Below are positions 54,331 to 64,000 of a stretch of 64,000 nucleotides of DNA, one piece after another. How positions within the stretch are numbered: the first letter of the stretch is position 1; each line of letters begins with the position of its first letter. The position numbers were made by a program, and so were the translations under genes. The DNA is from Terfezia claveryi (lineage: Eukaryota; Ascomycota; Pezizomycetes; Pezizales; Pezizaceae): contig WHUX01000021.1 in the NCBI GenBank assembly GCA_015179025.1, positions 372,001-436,000 on the forward strand. Reading direction: 5' to 3'. The notes under the pieces are model-generated. The model was not told the DNA's origin, did no database searches, and saw only the letters and a list, made by a program, of their open reading frames with translations.

Positions 54331-55325
54331 CTGTTCCGGGATTCAGTCCATACCGGTATGGCCCGGTCCATACCGGTATGGACTGGATATCGCAACGGAC
54401 CAGGCCGTTACGGGATTAAATTGTTCAATGCCACGGTTGGCAACAGCGGCCACAGCGACATTATAATTACTAAATAGGGACATATCCGATATGAAGGTTA
54501 TTTTGTAGCAACATTTGGTCAAAGAACATCGGAGATAACATAGGCGACCTATCCAAAAAAAAATATTCAGTAGAGGTATACCCGAAATGAAAGTTATTAT
54601 GTAGAGAAATGTTCTGGTCCGTTACGGAATTGAAACCTTTAGTTCGTGAGAATTTTCTTCAGCGCAACACACTTGTTGAACGTAACATATTCTGCACACT
54701 GACATACCGCGGCATTACCAACATTACCAACATACCGTGACATTACCAACATACTACGACATTCCCGCCCTTACCATAATGTCAGTTGGTCAGAAGATAA
54801 TGGTGCTATTGATTTGGATCAGTTTCACCCCCTAGGTTTCACTCGATCTCGAAGCGCAATCATTGAAGTAAATCCCCAGGTGACCTTTGAGAAGTAATTC
54901 CTTAATATCCAATACAAGTATATGGTGACTAACAAGAACTACCTACTTAAGGTATCGCAGAATTAAAGCATACCTGCGAGACCCAAACTTGAAGGCCCCA
55001 GCAGGCGATTTTCCAGCAAATCAATCTGCGATGGAAGAAAAATAATGATGGGAAACAAGTGGCTTTGGAGCATGATGTAACATGTTCGTGATACTTTGCT
55101 GCATGCAGAAAAGAACTAGACCTATAGTACTATGAAATTACTCGTAGTGAAGTTTGAGCTTTTTTTATGTATAAAATATAATAGACTCGGTTTCCACTCA
55201 ATTTGCCTTCGTTCATCGCTGAGTGCACATATATGCCATCCCGGAACGGCCCGGCAATCTCGCAACGGCCCAGTCCATACCGGTATGGACTGAATCCCGG
55301 AACGGACCAGAACAGATCCATTCCC
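54325..55325. repeat. Inverted-repeat pair with embedded perfect palindromes
   Basis: Left copy from 54325 (ATGGATCTGTTC..., CCGGGATTCAGTCCATACC) and an inverted copy ending near 55320 share about 45 bp; the right copy carries an 11-bp insertion. Each contains the self-complementary core CCATACCGGTATGG: an 18-bp palindrome at 54366-54383 and a 22-bp palindrome at 55271-55292. The spacer of about 0.9 kb is non-coding. Could be ends of an unknown DNA element. Confidence 0.6.
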
Positions 55326-58112
55326 CTGGCATTGACGTGACCGTGAAATAGTGGATGTGTATAATGGAAGGCAATACTGAAGGTTTTCATCGTAATGGAT
55401 CCTTTTTGTATTTCGCAGCTGCATGAATTGGTCCATCAGGCCCCTAATTTCCGTAGTACCGGCTTCCATAGCCATTCCAGCATCTCTCTTTTGGTTTTAT
55501 TGTCATTCATATACTACCACTTTCCCCAAAATACTTCATCATTGAGTCATGGGAAAGATCAGGGAGAGTAATGCTTGTTACTTGCGCTTCAGTAAAGAGG
55601 ATTGCACTACTCCGAATTTATAGTTTCTATTTTTCTATTTTCCCATTTATCTTTATATATTTTTTTCTCGTGGTTTGGGATGCATTTATTTAAAGTCTAG
55701 TCTCGTGCCCAGGCCCTCGTAACAGGTTTATATTTATTAGCGAGAAAAAATTAAGGGGGGCTTTATAACGTATTGAGGCTGGGTGCAAGGGTCAGGGTAA
55801 CTGTATATCATTTAGAGTATATTTTCCGGCTGCTTTTATGCAGCTGGGGCTATGAGGTCGGAGCGAGATACGTTGAGCTTCTAGGGCTATATATTTTCTC
55901 TTCGTTGGACAACCCCAATACGGTATCTCGGTTACACTACTCAATAACCGTAGCATTCGAAGACCATAGCAATCGGATCACCTGATTCAAACCTATCCTA
56001 AAAACCAGACTACCTAAATACTGCCTTCTTTCAATATGGACGCATTTTTAGAGTGTAAGATGCAAGCAGCTATTGATTATTACCGAAGACACCCCCATGA
56101 GAAGCAGGCTGCAGAGCACACAAATATAGAGACCATCCACTGAAACTACGTAGGTGATAGGGTCAATGGTATGCAAGTCGGTACATTGAGAGCAGCAGCG
56201 GCTTAGCCTAGGAGAGGGGAGTGTTAATGGGGAGAATCACGACTGTTCCTGGGGCAACCTCGCTCGCTGCAAGAAGGTTTCACCAGACAATATATTGAAT
56301 TGCAATGACCATGGGCAGAGGTGATCCGTGAAAAACCTACCAAACCCGAGAGGGGGTGGTGGCAATTGGAATACGAAAGGGGAAGGCAAAGGCAAAGAGG
56401 TGCGAGGAAGACAAGGCAGGCACGCGGTACTATCATAGAGTGAAGGATCCTTTATGGATCAGGCCATACCTCGAATAATGCTAACGCCCTACGCATGCCA
56501 TAGAGATTCGAGAGGATATTAATACCCAGAAGTGATGCTCTTCATATATGAAATATTGTGAACCGTTCACAGATTACTAATGGCTGTTCTTGTCCTATAC
56601 ATCTTCGCGGGACACCACCCCTACATCCCGCGAGGCTCGCCCTCGACCAAACGATCTAAGTGCGAGGTATTTGAGCTGGAGGTCCCTCCATGGTGGCTCG
56701 AGATGGAGGATTTGGGTGATTTGTCAGTGCTGATTTGACAGATGTTTAGATTTAGATGGCACGGTGCTACACTGACATTCCAAATTGGCTTACATCTACA
56801 GTATGTACAGGCTGATGCTAGGTATTCTACAACATCAATGGGGCTCACTAGCCAAATGTTCACAAATGGAGAGACGCCTTGGCACTTCGAATATAGGCGA
56901 CTTTAATATTCTTGAGTCTCATATCAATCCGACCATGCCAATGCAAATTCTCCGATTGAACTTATGACATCCTCTCGATCTCCATCTCAGGCTCGTCAAT
57001 CGATCGGGCGTTTCGGCTAGATCTCCGAGACCCTGCAGTATCGTAGCATAAGCACTCATGCAAGTCCTGCAGTGTGGGGTTCCACGTGGGGGCTCCAGCT
57101 TGAACATGCGCCTCCTCGATCCCTGGCATATACCCTGTACCTGGGAATCAATATCGAGCGCTCCATACATACCTCTCTAGGCCCGTGGGGAGAAGCTGTG
57201 CTTCCACTGAGCTTCATTTGAATGTTTTTCTTGAAAATTTCTATAAAGCATCGGTCATGATCATGAATATATAGGTACCTTTCCCTCGACCTGCTGATAT
57301 ATATATGTATCTGTCTGCTCTATGCAGCTGCCATCTTGCTACGTCCAGGGTTAAGCTACGATCCCCCCATGGCCCATGCATGCATGTTTAATCCCACGGG
57401 ACCATCCCATATTGGGTGAATTGGACGTCAATCGGACACACATACTTAATAGACCACAAACTATTTACGTATCGGGGGGGGTTCGTGGCGGAAATACTAA
57501 AGACATAGTCCTGCGCATCATCAGACGTTCTCACACTATCCTATCCTTCTATATACCCACCCACTTCTTCGATTCACTACGTCTCTGCCCGCCATGTAAG
57601 CAAAATGGACCCCACGCACACTACAGGCGAGCAGCATTCGGCCCTCGATATATCCCACCATTACTGCGGCCGGCCCTGCCCTGCCCTACGTGGATATGGC
57701 AGCTCGATAACCTTGCAGTTTGGTAATTGGTCAAACTGGTATAGCGAAGACCTGGTCGCGGCATGGTAAATCTCTATCCCATTCCTAGAGAGACTCTAAT
57801 GCCAGACTGGGCCCTGCGTTTTCTGATGACCCCTTGTCTGGCCCATTCAACGCACTTGCATTGCTCACTCAAAAAATGACGCTTTCCACCTAACCTACCA
57901 TACCAAAGTACATATATAGTCCGATCATCACCTTGTTCAGAGTCAGAAGTCTCAGCCCTTCTCCAAAGGCCCTTGACAAGCTCCACGTATATAGGAGGGA
58001 ATTCCAAAGACCTTGAGATAGATACATCCCTGAGTTTGGATATCCAAGCTCCTACCCCAGGCAACTGAGTACCCCAGACCCTATCCTCACCTCCCCAACC
58101 ATTGTCAGCATC
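54331..58112. other. Gene-poor region with inverted palindromic repeats
   Basis: Holds the palindrome pair described at 54325-55325, a TAGTCTCGTGCC motif near 55698 and AACCAGACTA near 56003. ATG frames such as 57376-57726 have no supporting features. No confident gene. Confidence 0.5.
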
Positions 58113-59683
58113 ATGCAATCCCACAACCACCTCCTCCGGGCCCTCCGCACGCCCCGCGGTCTCTCCTTCGGTGCCTGGCAACTGCTTCCCGGCCCGAACG
58201 TCTCCCGCTCCCTCTGCCGGCCTGGGTACGACTGGGTTCTAATCGACACCGAGCACGGAAACATCGACGATGGAGCCATGTACGATGCTGTATCTGCTGT
58301 CTCATCCATGGGAGCCCAGAGCCCCATTGTGAGGATTCCCGCGGGGGAGGGGTGGATGGTTAAGCGTGCGTTTCCCTCGGAGCGGTGCATTGATGAATCT
58401 CTCAATTTGGCTGACCTGGGTACGAGGAGACAGGTGCTCTAGATGCGGGTGCACATGGGATAATGGTGCCGTTGATAAATAATGCAGCAGAGGCGGCGCT
58501 GGTGGTTTCGTCTTCAAAGTTTCCCCCAATGGGGGTAAGAGGGTTTGGGAGCCCATTGTGCGTCAATCCTACTTTGGGTTTTATACCTATCCCGACCCCC
58601 GACCCCCGACATCATCCTACTTCCTGCTAATATTCTCCAGCCCCATGGGCGCCTTCGGCCCACCCCATACCGTTACCGCTACCGACTACCTCCAACAAGC
58701 CAACGACAGCATCCTCACAATCCTCCAAATCGAGACCAAAGAAGCCCTTGAGAACGTCAAAGAAATCGCTGCGGTAGAAGGTGTAGACGTCCTATTCGTG
58801 GGGCCATTTGATTTAGGAAACTCAATTGGTAGATATATTCCCCATGGACTCCACCTTCACTCCATACAGACCCTAACACAACTACGTATACAGGCTACCC
58901 AGTCGGCCCCGAAGGACCGCACCCCATCCTCTCCGAGGCCATCAAAAAAATCTTGGACGCCGCTAACGAGGCGGGCAAGAGGGCGGGGATATTCTGTAGT
59001 TAGTATTAATTCAATATTCCCCTCATGAATGATAACTGACATCTGGTATAATTAGTCGACCCCGAGCAAGCCGCTCATTACAATGAATTGGGTTTCCATA
59101 TGATCTCCGTGGTGGCGGATGTTTTTGCTCTAGGGAATTATTTGAGTGAGGGGCTTGTTACTGCGCAGAGGGGGAATGTTGCGAAGGAGGGTATGCTAGT
59201 AATCTTCTCTTGTTTGTTAAACCCCCATTTGGTCAGACCGAATTGCACACTATTTTCTGATTCGGACCCATCACTTGAAGCCCCTCAAGTGTCGGTCGAG
59301 CAGCAATGCATCTTTGCAAACTCCATGATAGCAAAAACTAACTTTTTAGCCCTCAAAGATCTCAATGCACCCAAGCGTGGTCTTTCCGCGTACATGTTCT
59401 TCGCCAACGAGCAGCGTGAGATTGTCCGGGCAGAGAACCCTGGTATTGCCTCCAGTATGTTGTCCCTCAATCATCTTCATACCTAAGGTCTCCCTCTCTA
59501 ACCGCCCTCCCCCATACAGTCCAAGTCGGCATGATACTAGGAGAGCGCTGGAAGGTCCTTTCGGAGAAGCAGGTTGACCTATACAGAGCCATGGCCGCTG
59601 ATGACAAGAAGCGATACGAAGATGAGAAGGCTGCCTACCAGGCCAACTCCGGCAACAGGGACTATATACTACCCAAAGCCTGA
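58113..59683 (+). CDS. HpcH/HpaI aldolase-family enzyme with in-frame NHP6-like HMG-box C-terminus (predicted fusion)
   Basis: Seven-exon model: 58113-58365, 58434-58557, 58641-58828, 58894-58998, 59056-59190, 59350-59454, 59520-59683. It is open throughout and divisible by three (357 aa). Exons 1-5 (about 268 aa) form a class II HpcH/HpaI aldolase: [70 protein letters not shown] (metal-binding Glu), [16 protein letters not shown] (Asp), [18 protein letters not shown]. Exons 6-7 encode [36 protein letters not shown] and [16 protein letters not shown], an NHP6-type HMG box. Intron 5 (59191-59349, donor GTATGC, acceptor TTTTAG) joins them in phase; even unspliced, its 159 nt are open in frame. 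Two abutting genes, or a truncated HMG gene captured as a tail, are alternatives. Confidence 0.75.
59325..59683 (+). CDS. NHP6-like HMG-box segment (alternative: separate short gene)
   Basis: If not part of the fusion, the nearest in-frame ATG is 59325 ([19 protein letters not shown]). Spliced over intron 59455-59519 it gives about 97 aa. The usual basic arm of NHP6 (KRK/KKDPNAPKRG) is missing and replaced by neutral residues, with no upstream exon encoding it. The HMG core (minor-groove DNA-bending fold) is otherwise complete, with conserved aromatic and basic positions. Confidence 0.5.
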
Positions 59684-62600
59684 AACGAAACCCGTCTTCC
59701 CATATTCTGTCATTTCTTGTTTTTACTTGTTATGTACCTCAAAGACCGTATACCTCTCCCACTCCTTAGCGGAGTTCAAACTGGCTGAGTTAGCTTTTCT
59801 CTGCTTTTTTACGATACGCACGATGCCATAATTTCAGCACGTTTTGTCCCCCTCCACTCATGAAAAGCATACACGTCTACAGCCGATGGGGATCGGGAAA
59901 TACGAATTTGGAGACTGAAGTTTCTCTAAGTTTTTTTTTTTGCACATCTAACTTCATATGATGTGGGGGACTGAGATAGTAATCCTCGCAATATTTTATA
60001 TTTTACCTATTTTCTTAAAAAGGAGAGGGAGACAGTTTTCTTATTAAGGTTGGCTTGAGTATATACCCAGCACTGTTAGTCTTTTTTTGGGGGGGCCTTT
60101 GAGGGGAGAGGAAGCAATAACGAGAATTTAATAGCGTTCAAGAACTTCTATTTGACTTATACTCTGCCAAAGATGACCCATTGAGAATTTAGGGAATTGT
60201 ATCATGTAAATCATTATTTAGTGTTGTGGATTCATGTTGTTTGCACTTACGGATCAGGGTAACCCGGGTTTCAATAGGTAGTGGTAAGTGTAAGTTAAAC
60301 CCCTCCCCCCCCCCCCCCCGGCTTGGCGCCACAGACCTAATGAGGCGATTATAGAATCTGATAAGTGAGAGATGATAAGGTTAGTATGGTGGAGATAAGG
60401 CTACTTCATTAGATGGGTGGTACTCTAATCAGATTTTATGATTGAAACTTCTGCCGTATCCACTAGCCTCGAAGGGGTCATGCAAACCTAGTCTGGTTTG
60501 CACAACACTCGGAGCAGTTCTTGTGCCAACCAGACTCCTAACCTCGTCTATAGTCTCGAACCCGACCGCTCCTAGGGAGGCCTCGTCTATAGAACTCAGT
60601 CTACTTCAACGAACCAGCCAAATTTGCCCCAGGCCTTTGCTTTTCCCCCCTGCGCTTGGCACCGCAAATTTCAGGATCTGATATCTTTTATATGTACAAC
60701 TTGCATTACCTAAGTGTATCCTAATCAAATGCTAAGGTAAACCCCGAGATTACTCCCTAACACAGCAAGTACTTCTCCTTTCCCCCTTCTAATCTCGACA
60801 CCATCCCCCTTCTGTAAGTCCAAGGGACAGAGGGAAAGCATACGCAGAGTTAGTCCGACTTGAGAATGGGAGTCAAACTTCCTCCATATCGAGATAAAGC
60901 AACTCTTATTGCATCAAACGTCCATCCCAAGCAAGGGTGCTACCTTTAGAAAGGTACCTCTGTATTTATATAACCTCAGCTCTCCAACATCTTCTGCTAC
61001 GCCTAAGAGGCTACCCTGAGTTATACACACACCCGTTATTACACCTGTTACCCTAGCATGGACGTTACCCCTCTATCCCTTCGACGAGAGGCTTGTGCCA
61101 ACCAGACTAAGCTACGCCTCTAATATAAAAACGCCTAAGGGACCGCGGATGGATATTTATTCTTCGACTAGTTGATCAGACGCCAGCGTAGGCCTAGGAC
61201 AAAGGAATAACATACGCAGAGTATGGGATCATGCTATAGCTACATAGTCAAACTTTTCTACATCGGCACATACACTTTATTGTGTTTAACATCTATCCTC
61301 GACGAAGGTGTTGTTACCCCCACAAATCTCAACGTTAGCAAACTTCTCTCCCTTTAACGAGCAGGAAGTTTTAATGACGCATCTCAGTTGCCATTTTGCA
61401 CACTTTTACGCTATTGGCGAAGAAGCATTTAGTTATATATATATCTCATCCACACTTACATTGTCAAAGACCTACCCTATGCAAAAACATACTTTGCACC
61501 TGCCAACAATCCTGACAACCCTCACGGCGTTTTCCGTTGGCTCTCACCTTACTCGGATTCGTGGAAATCTTCCTGGGGTCTACTGGGGAGTTCTATGCTG
61601 GGACCGCAGGAATAGAAAGCACTCTTTATAATCAATCTATAGACCTAGCACTCAACATGTACAGCCTTCCGGACTCTCCTACAAACAAGAAACATTTCTT
61701 ATACACTATAATTTCTTTTACAAGAATGCCTTCTTGTTGATAAAGATTATATGGTACCGTACCTTCGACTCAAGTTGGTACATTATCACTCTAATTCTAC
61801 CCCTCCCCAAAAAATGAAATGAAATGAGCAGCAAGGCAAGCAAGACGTATCATATGGCATCCATGTATACAGAAGCAACGAAAAACTTTACCAAGCGGTG
61901 AGCTTTACGAAGAGCTGGTGGGGGAACGAGAATGGGGCAAGCTTGGAAAAGTAGGAAGGGGGCCAAGTCATTAAATAAATGGAGCTGGTTGAAGGAATGT
62001 ATCAGAAGTGGCAAAGTGGCAGTCGGTTCCCTAATATGTACGACCAGTCACAGCGGGAATAGTCTCTCACCCAGGGTGGAAGAGATCGGAATCCGGGGTG
62101 AGAGGCCGCTCACAGGAGTACCGTTGAAACACTGGTGTAGGTCACGAGCACGCAATGAATAAGTAGAATATGTGCACCCAGGACTGAGGCATCCAGCCAG
62201 AAAGAATGAAAGAAACAAGACATGCGCAGCCAGATGGAAGCGGATACCCTAATGGTGGGAAACTACTTCTACAAAAATGTAATCAGTGGAAAGGCAGTGG
62301 GAAGTTCAAGTTACGATGTCGCGCATGTTGGATTTGAAAAATGACTAGCCGAGTCATGGATTGCGACAAAAGCGGAGGCAGAGCAGAGACGGGAGGTTAG
62401 AGAGCGCCAGCTTACCCACTCATTAGACTAACCTCTGTGGTTCTCCTTATCTGTCCCGGTTTCTTTCCCAACCTCTCTCTAGGTGACCTGTTCCCTGGTT
62501 TCTCCTTTCGCTCTCTCCCTGCCCGATCATCACCCATTCCATGTGTATACAAGACCCACGAGGGTAGGGTATGTGGCACAACCGCCCCAGCAAACCCTGC

Positions 62601-64000
62601 TTGGGGAGTGATGGCTAGGCCTACGATATAGTATGTATAAGGCGTAAACCAGTTTGAAAAAAAATTTCAAAAGATGAACGAATGAATCATTTTTAGATAT
62701 ATTTCTGTGGCACTGGGAGAGAAAAGTAATTATAGAGCAATCGCTAGCCTTAAACAAGCAGTGCCCAAATGAGGTACTACCCAGCTAGGTACGCTAGTAG
62801 GTAAGGTCCTCTAGTAGGTATACCCGTTCACGTGTGGCAGTGACCCCAACCATAATTCCACAACCTCCCACTCCGGAGACTGCAATCCCTCCGTTCCCAC
62901 CGTGATTCTATAGCTAATTGTAAGCAATGTAGATCCGTAATATGACGTAACCTACGCAAATGTTATATGCAACCCAAGTTTGCCACTGGAGCATTTTCAT
63001 GAGTCCCAATGTAGAACAATTTTAGGTAATGAGAAAGATGTTGTTGATCGGGCTCCACCATATAGAGTAGCCCAGATACCGACTGGCGCTGGCAGTTGAC
63101 CGGGAGTTCTCGTAACCTGCTCAAGTTAATATTCAATGCTGGGATACTGTATCTGTATCTTGCTTGTGCCAACCAGACTAATCTTGTGTGGCATACAAAA
63201 TAAGGGGGTTGTACAGTATGTGGCAGGCGGAGGTACGTCAGATAGACTGCCGCCTCACGTGATATGTACATTTGATATAGTGTCGGATACACGAGATAAC
63301 TTTATCCTTCACGACTATCATGTCATTACATCTTAAACTTGCGGCGTCAAGCAGAAGTACAACTTATTCGGAATCCGGAGTTACACCGAGATTCTAAGCA
63401 CTCTTAGACTAGATTTTATTTTATTTTTTTATTTTTATTTTTATTTTTCCAAACCCAGTACCGGTACAGTACTCATGTACTCCCATCGGTATTATGAGCC
63501 AGCCACCTGAAAACCCGGATGGATTGCAAGGTGGGACATCAAGCTATGTATCAAGCGCATCAGCGAAGCAGCTTCCAGTGCCGAGGAGCGGAGACTCGCC
63601 GGGGTACGAGATGACTCTAGAACACCTCCACCCATATCATCTCTAAGTCCTTACCGTAGCGGTGACCTCCGGCTCGATCGCCGCAATGACCGAGACGACG
63701 TTCTCGCGCCTCCAAGGATGACAACCCAGAGACATATACCTCAGGTAGTGAAGAACTCTGAGTTTATTTTTTAGTGCATCCGTGGCAGAGGCAGCCATTA
63801 AGTCTCATCGGAGGAAGTTGTATAGATTATACATCTAAATAGAACGACAGAAGCGAAGATTCTAGATGAGCATATGAAGAAGCTAGCGAGGAAATACCAT
63901 CCCTGAAATTGAGATCATAGACGAGTTTTGATATAGGGCAGCTGGATTCTATGTCGCATAGCAGGTCACATAAGTGAGCTACCCCTGTTGGATTCTTCTG
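59684..64000. other. Gene-poor region with transposon-end motifs
   Basis: No confident gene in 4.3 kb. Contains a mini inverted repeat (60489-60537), CCAACCAGACTA copies at 61093-61109 and 63164-63180, a poly-C at about 60305-60319 and an A/T-rich tract near 63410-63450. ATG frames at 61308-61740 and 61932-62162 lack motifs. Near 63500-63760 an S/P/R-rich frame (DDSRTPPPISSLSPYRSGDL) might be an exon of a gene beyond the window, but no splice structure is clear. Confidence 0.45.
60489..60537. mobile_element. Minimal inverted-repeat element sharing Tc1-like ends
   Basis: TAGTCTGGTTTGCACAA ... TTGTGCCAACCAGACT: 16-bp inverted repeats with one mismatch around a spacer of about 15-18 bp. Same terminal sequence as the Tc1-like element at 24276-25994. 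The right side lacks the TA flank (GACTCC). Confidence 0.5.

Noticed and set aside
1..64000. tRNA, rRNA and CRISPR arrays
   Set aside because: No B-box/A-box pair with a cloverleaf, no rRNA core sequence and no regularly spaced short repeats were seen by eye; a tRNAscan-SE run would be decisive for tRNAs.

Overview
The window looks like a fragment of a filamentous ascomycete nuclear genome (Pezizomycotina, plausibly a truffle-like or morel-like Pezizomycete). The evidence is short GT-AG introns of about 55-150 nt with CTAAC/CTGAC branch sites, fungal-type gene content (ERB1, SFH1, RPL12, NHP6-like HMG box, PhoD-like phosphatase, LCCL membrane protein, a HeLo/NB-ARC/TPR sensor) and long gene-poor stretches holding decayed genes, a Tc1/mariner copy and dispersed inverted-repeat motifs. 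The genus is an inference. All gene models were spliced by eye. Several long open frames in the window start at GTG or TTG, so starts were moved to the first sensible ATG.

Layout. 1-2044: 3' part of ERB1. 2468-4205: SFH1/SNF5-type remodeller subunit with a C-terminal GATA-like finger reached only after a frame change. 4206-8112: gene-poor, with a 200-bp inverted-repeat element and a frameshifted ORF (5720-6508). 8113-10702 (-): LIM-domain (paxillin-like) gene whose third LIM domain looks incomplete. 10703-28745: about 18 kb of gene-poor DNA containing a broken two-exon gene (13452-14133), a small proline-rich membrane ORF, a long hairpin, a minisatellite and a Tc1-like element (24276-25994). 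28746-31074: an intact five-exon orphan gene. 32158-34320 (-): a 720-aa orphan. 36152-38449: LCCL-domain multi-spanning membrane protein. 39862-40577: a badly decayed unknown gene. 41007-44135: a frameshifted HeLo-NB-ARC-TPR gene. 44469-45310: RPL12 (uL11), five exons. 46722-53248 (-): three co-directional enzyme genes, a JmjC/cupin-like hydroxylase, a PhoD-like phosphatase and a nucleoside hydrolase. 53822-54330 (-): CHAT-domain remnant next to inverted palindromic repeats. 58113-59683: an HpcH/HpaI aldolase that runs in frame into an NHP6-like HMG box. 59684-64000: gene-poor, with more transposon-end motifs.

How the parts relate. The intact genes are mostly housekeeping: ribosome assembly (ERB1), ribosome (RPL12), chromatin (SFH1, HMG box), cytoskeleton/polarity (LIM) and nucleoside or phosphate metabolism. 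The accessory layer consists of STAND/CHAT-type fungal recognition genes in decay and non-autonomous DNA-transposon ends sharing the core TGTGCCAACCAGACTA. The strongest candidate for something new is the aldolase-HMG fusion. Next come the multi-frameshift recognition-gene island at 39.8-44.1 kb and the two orphan genes.
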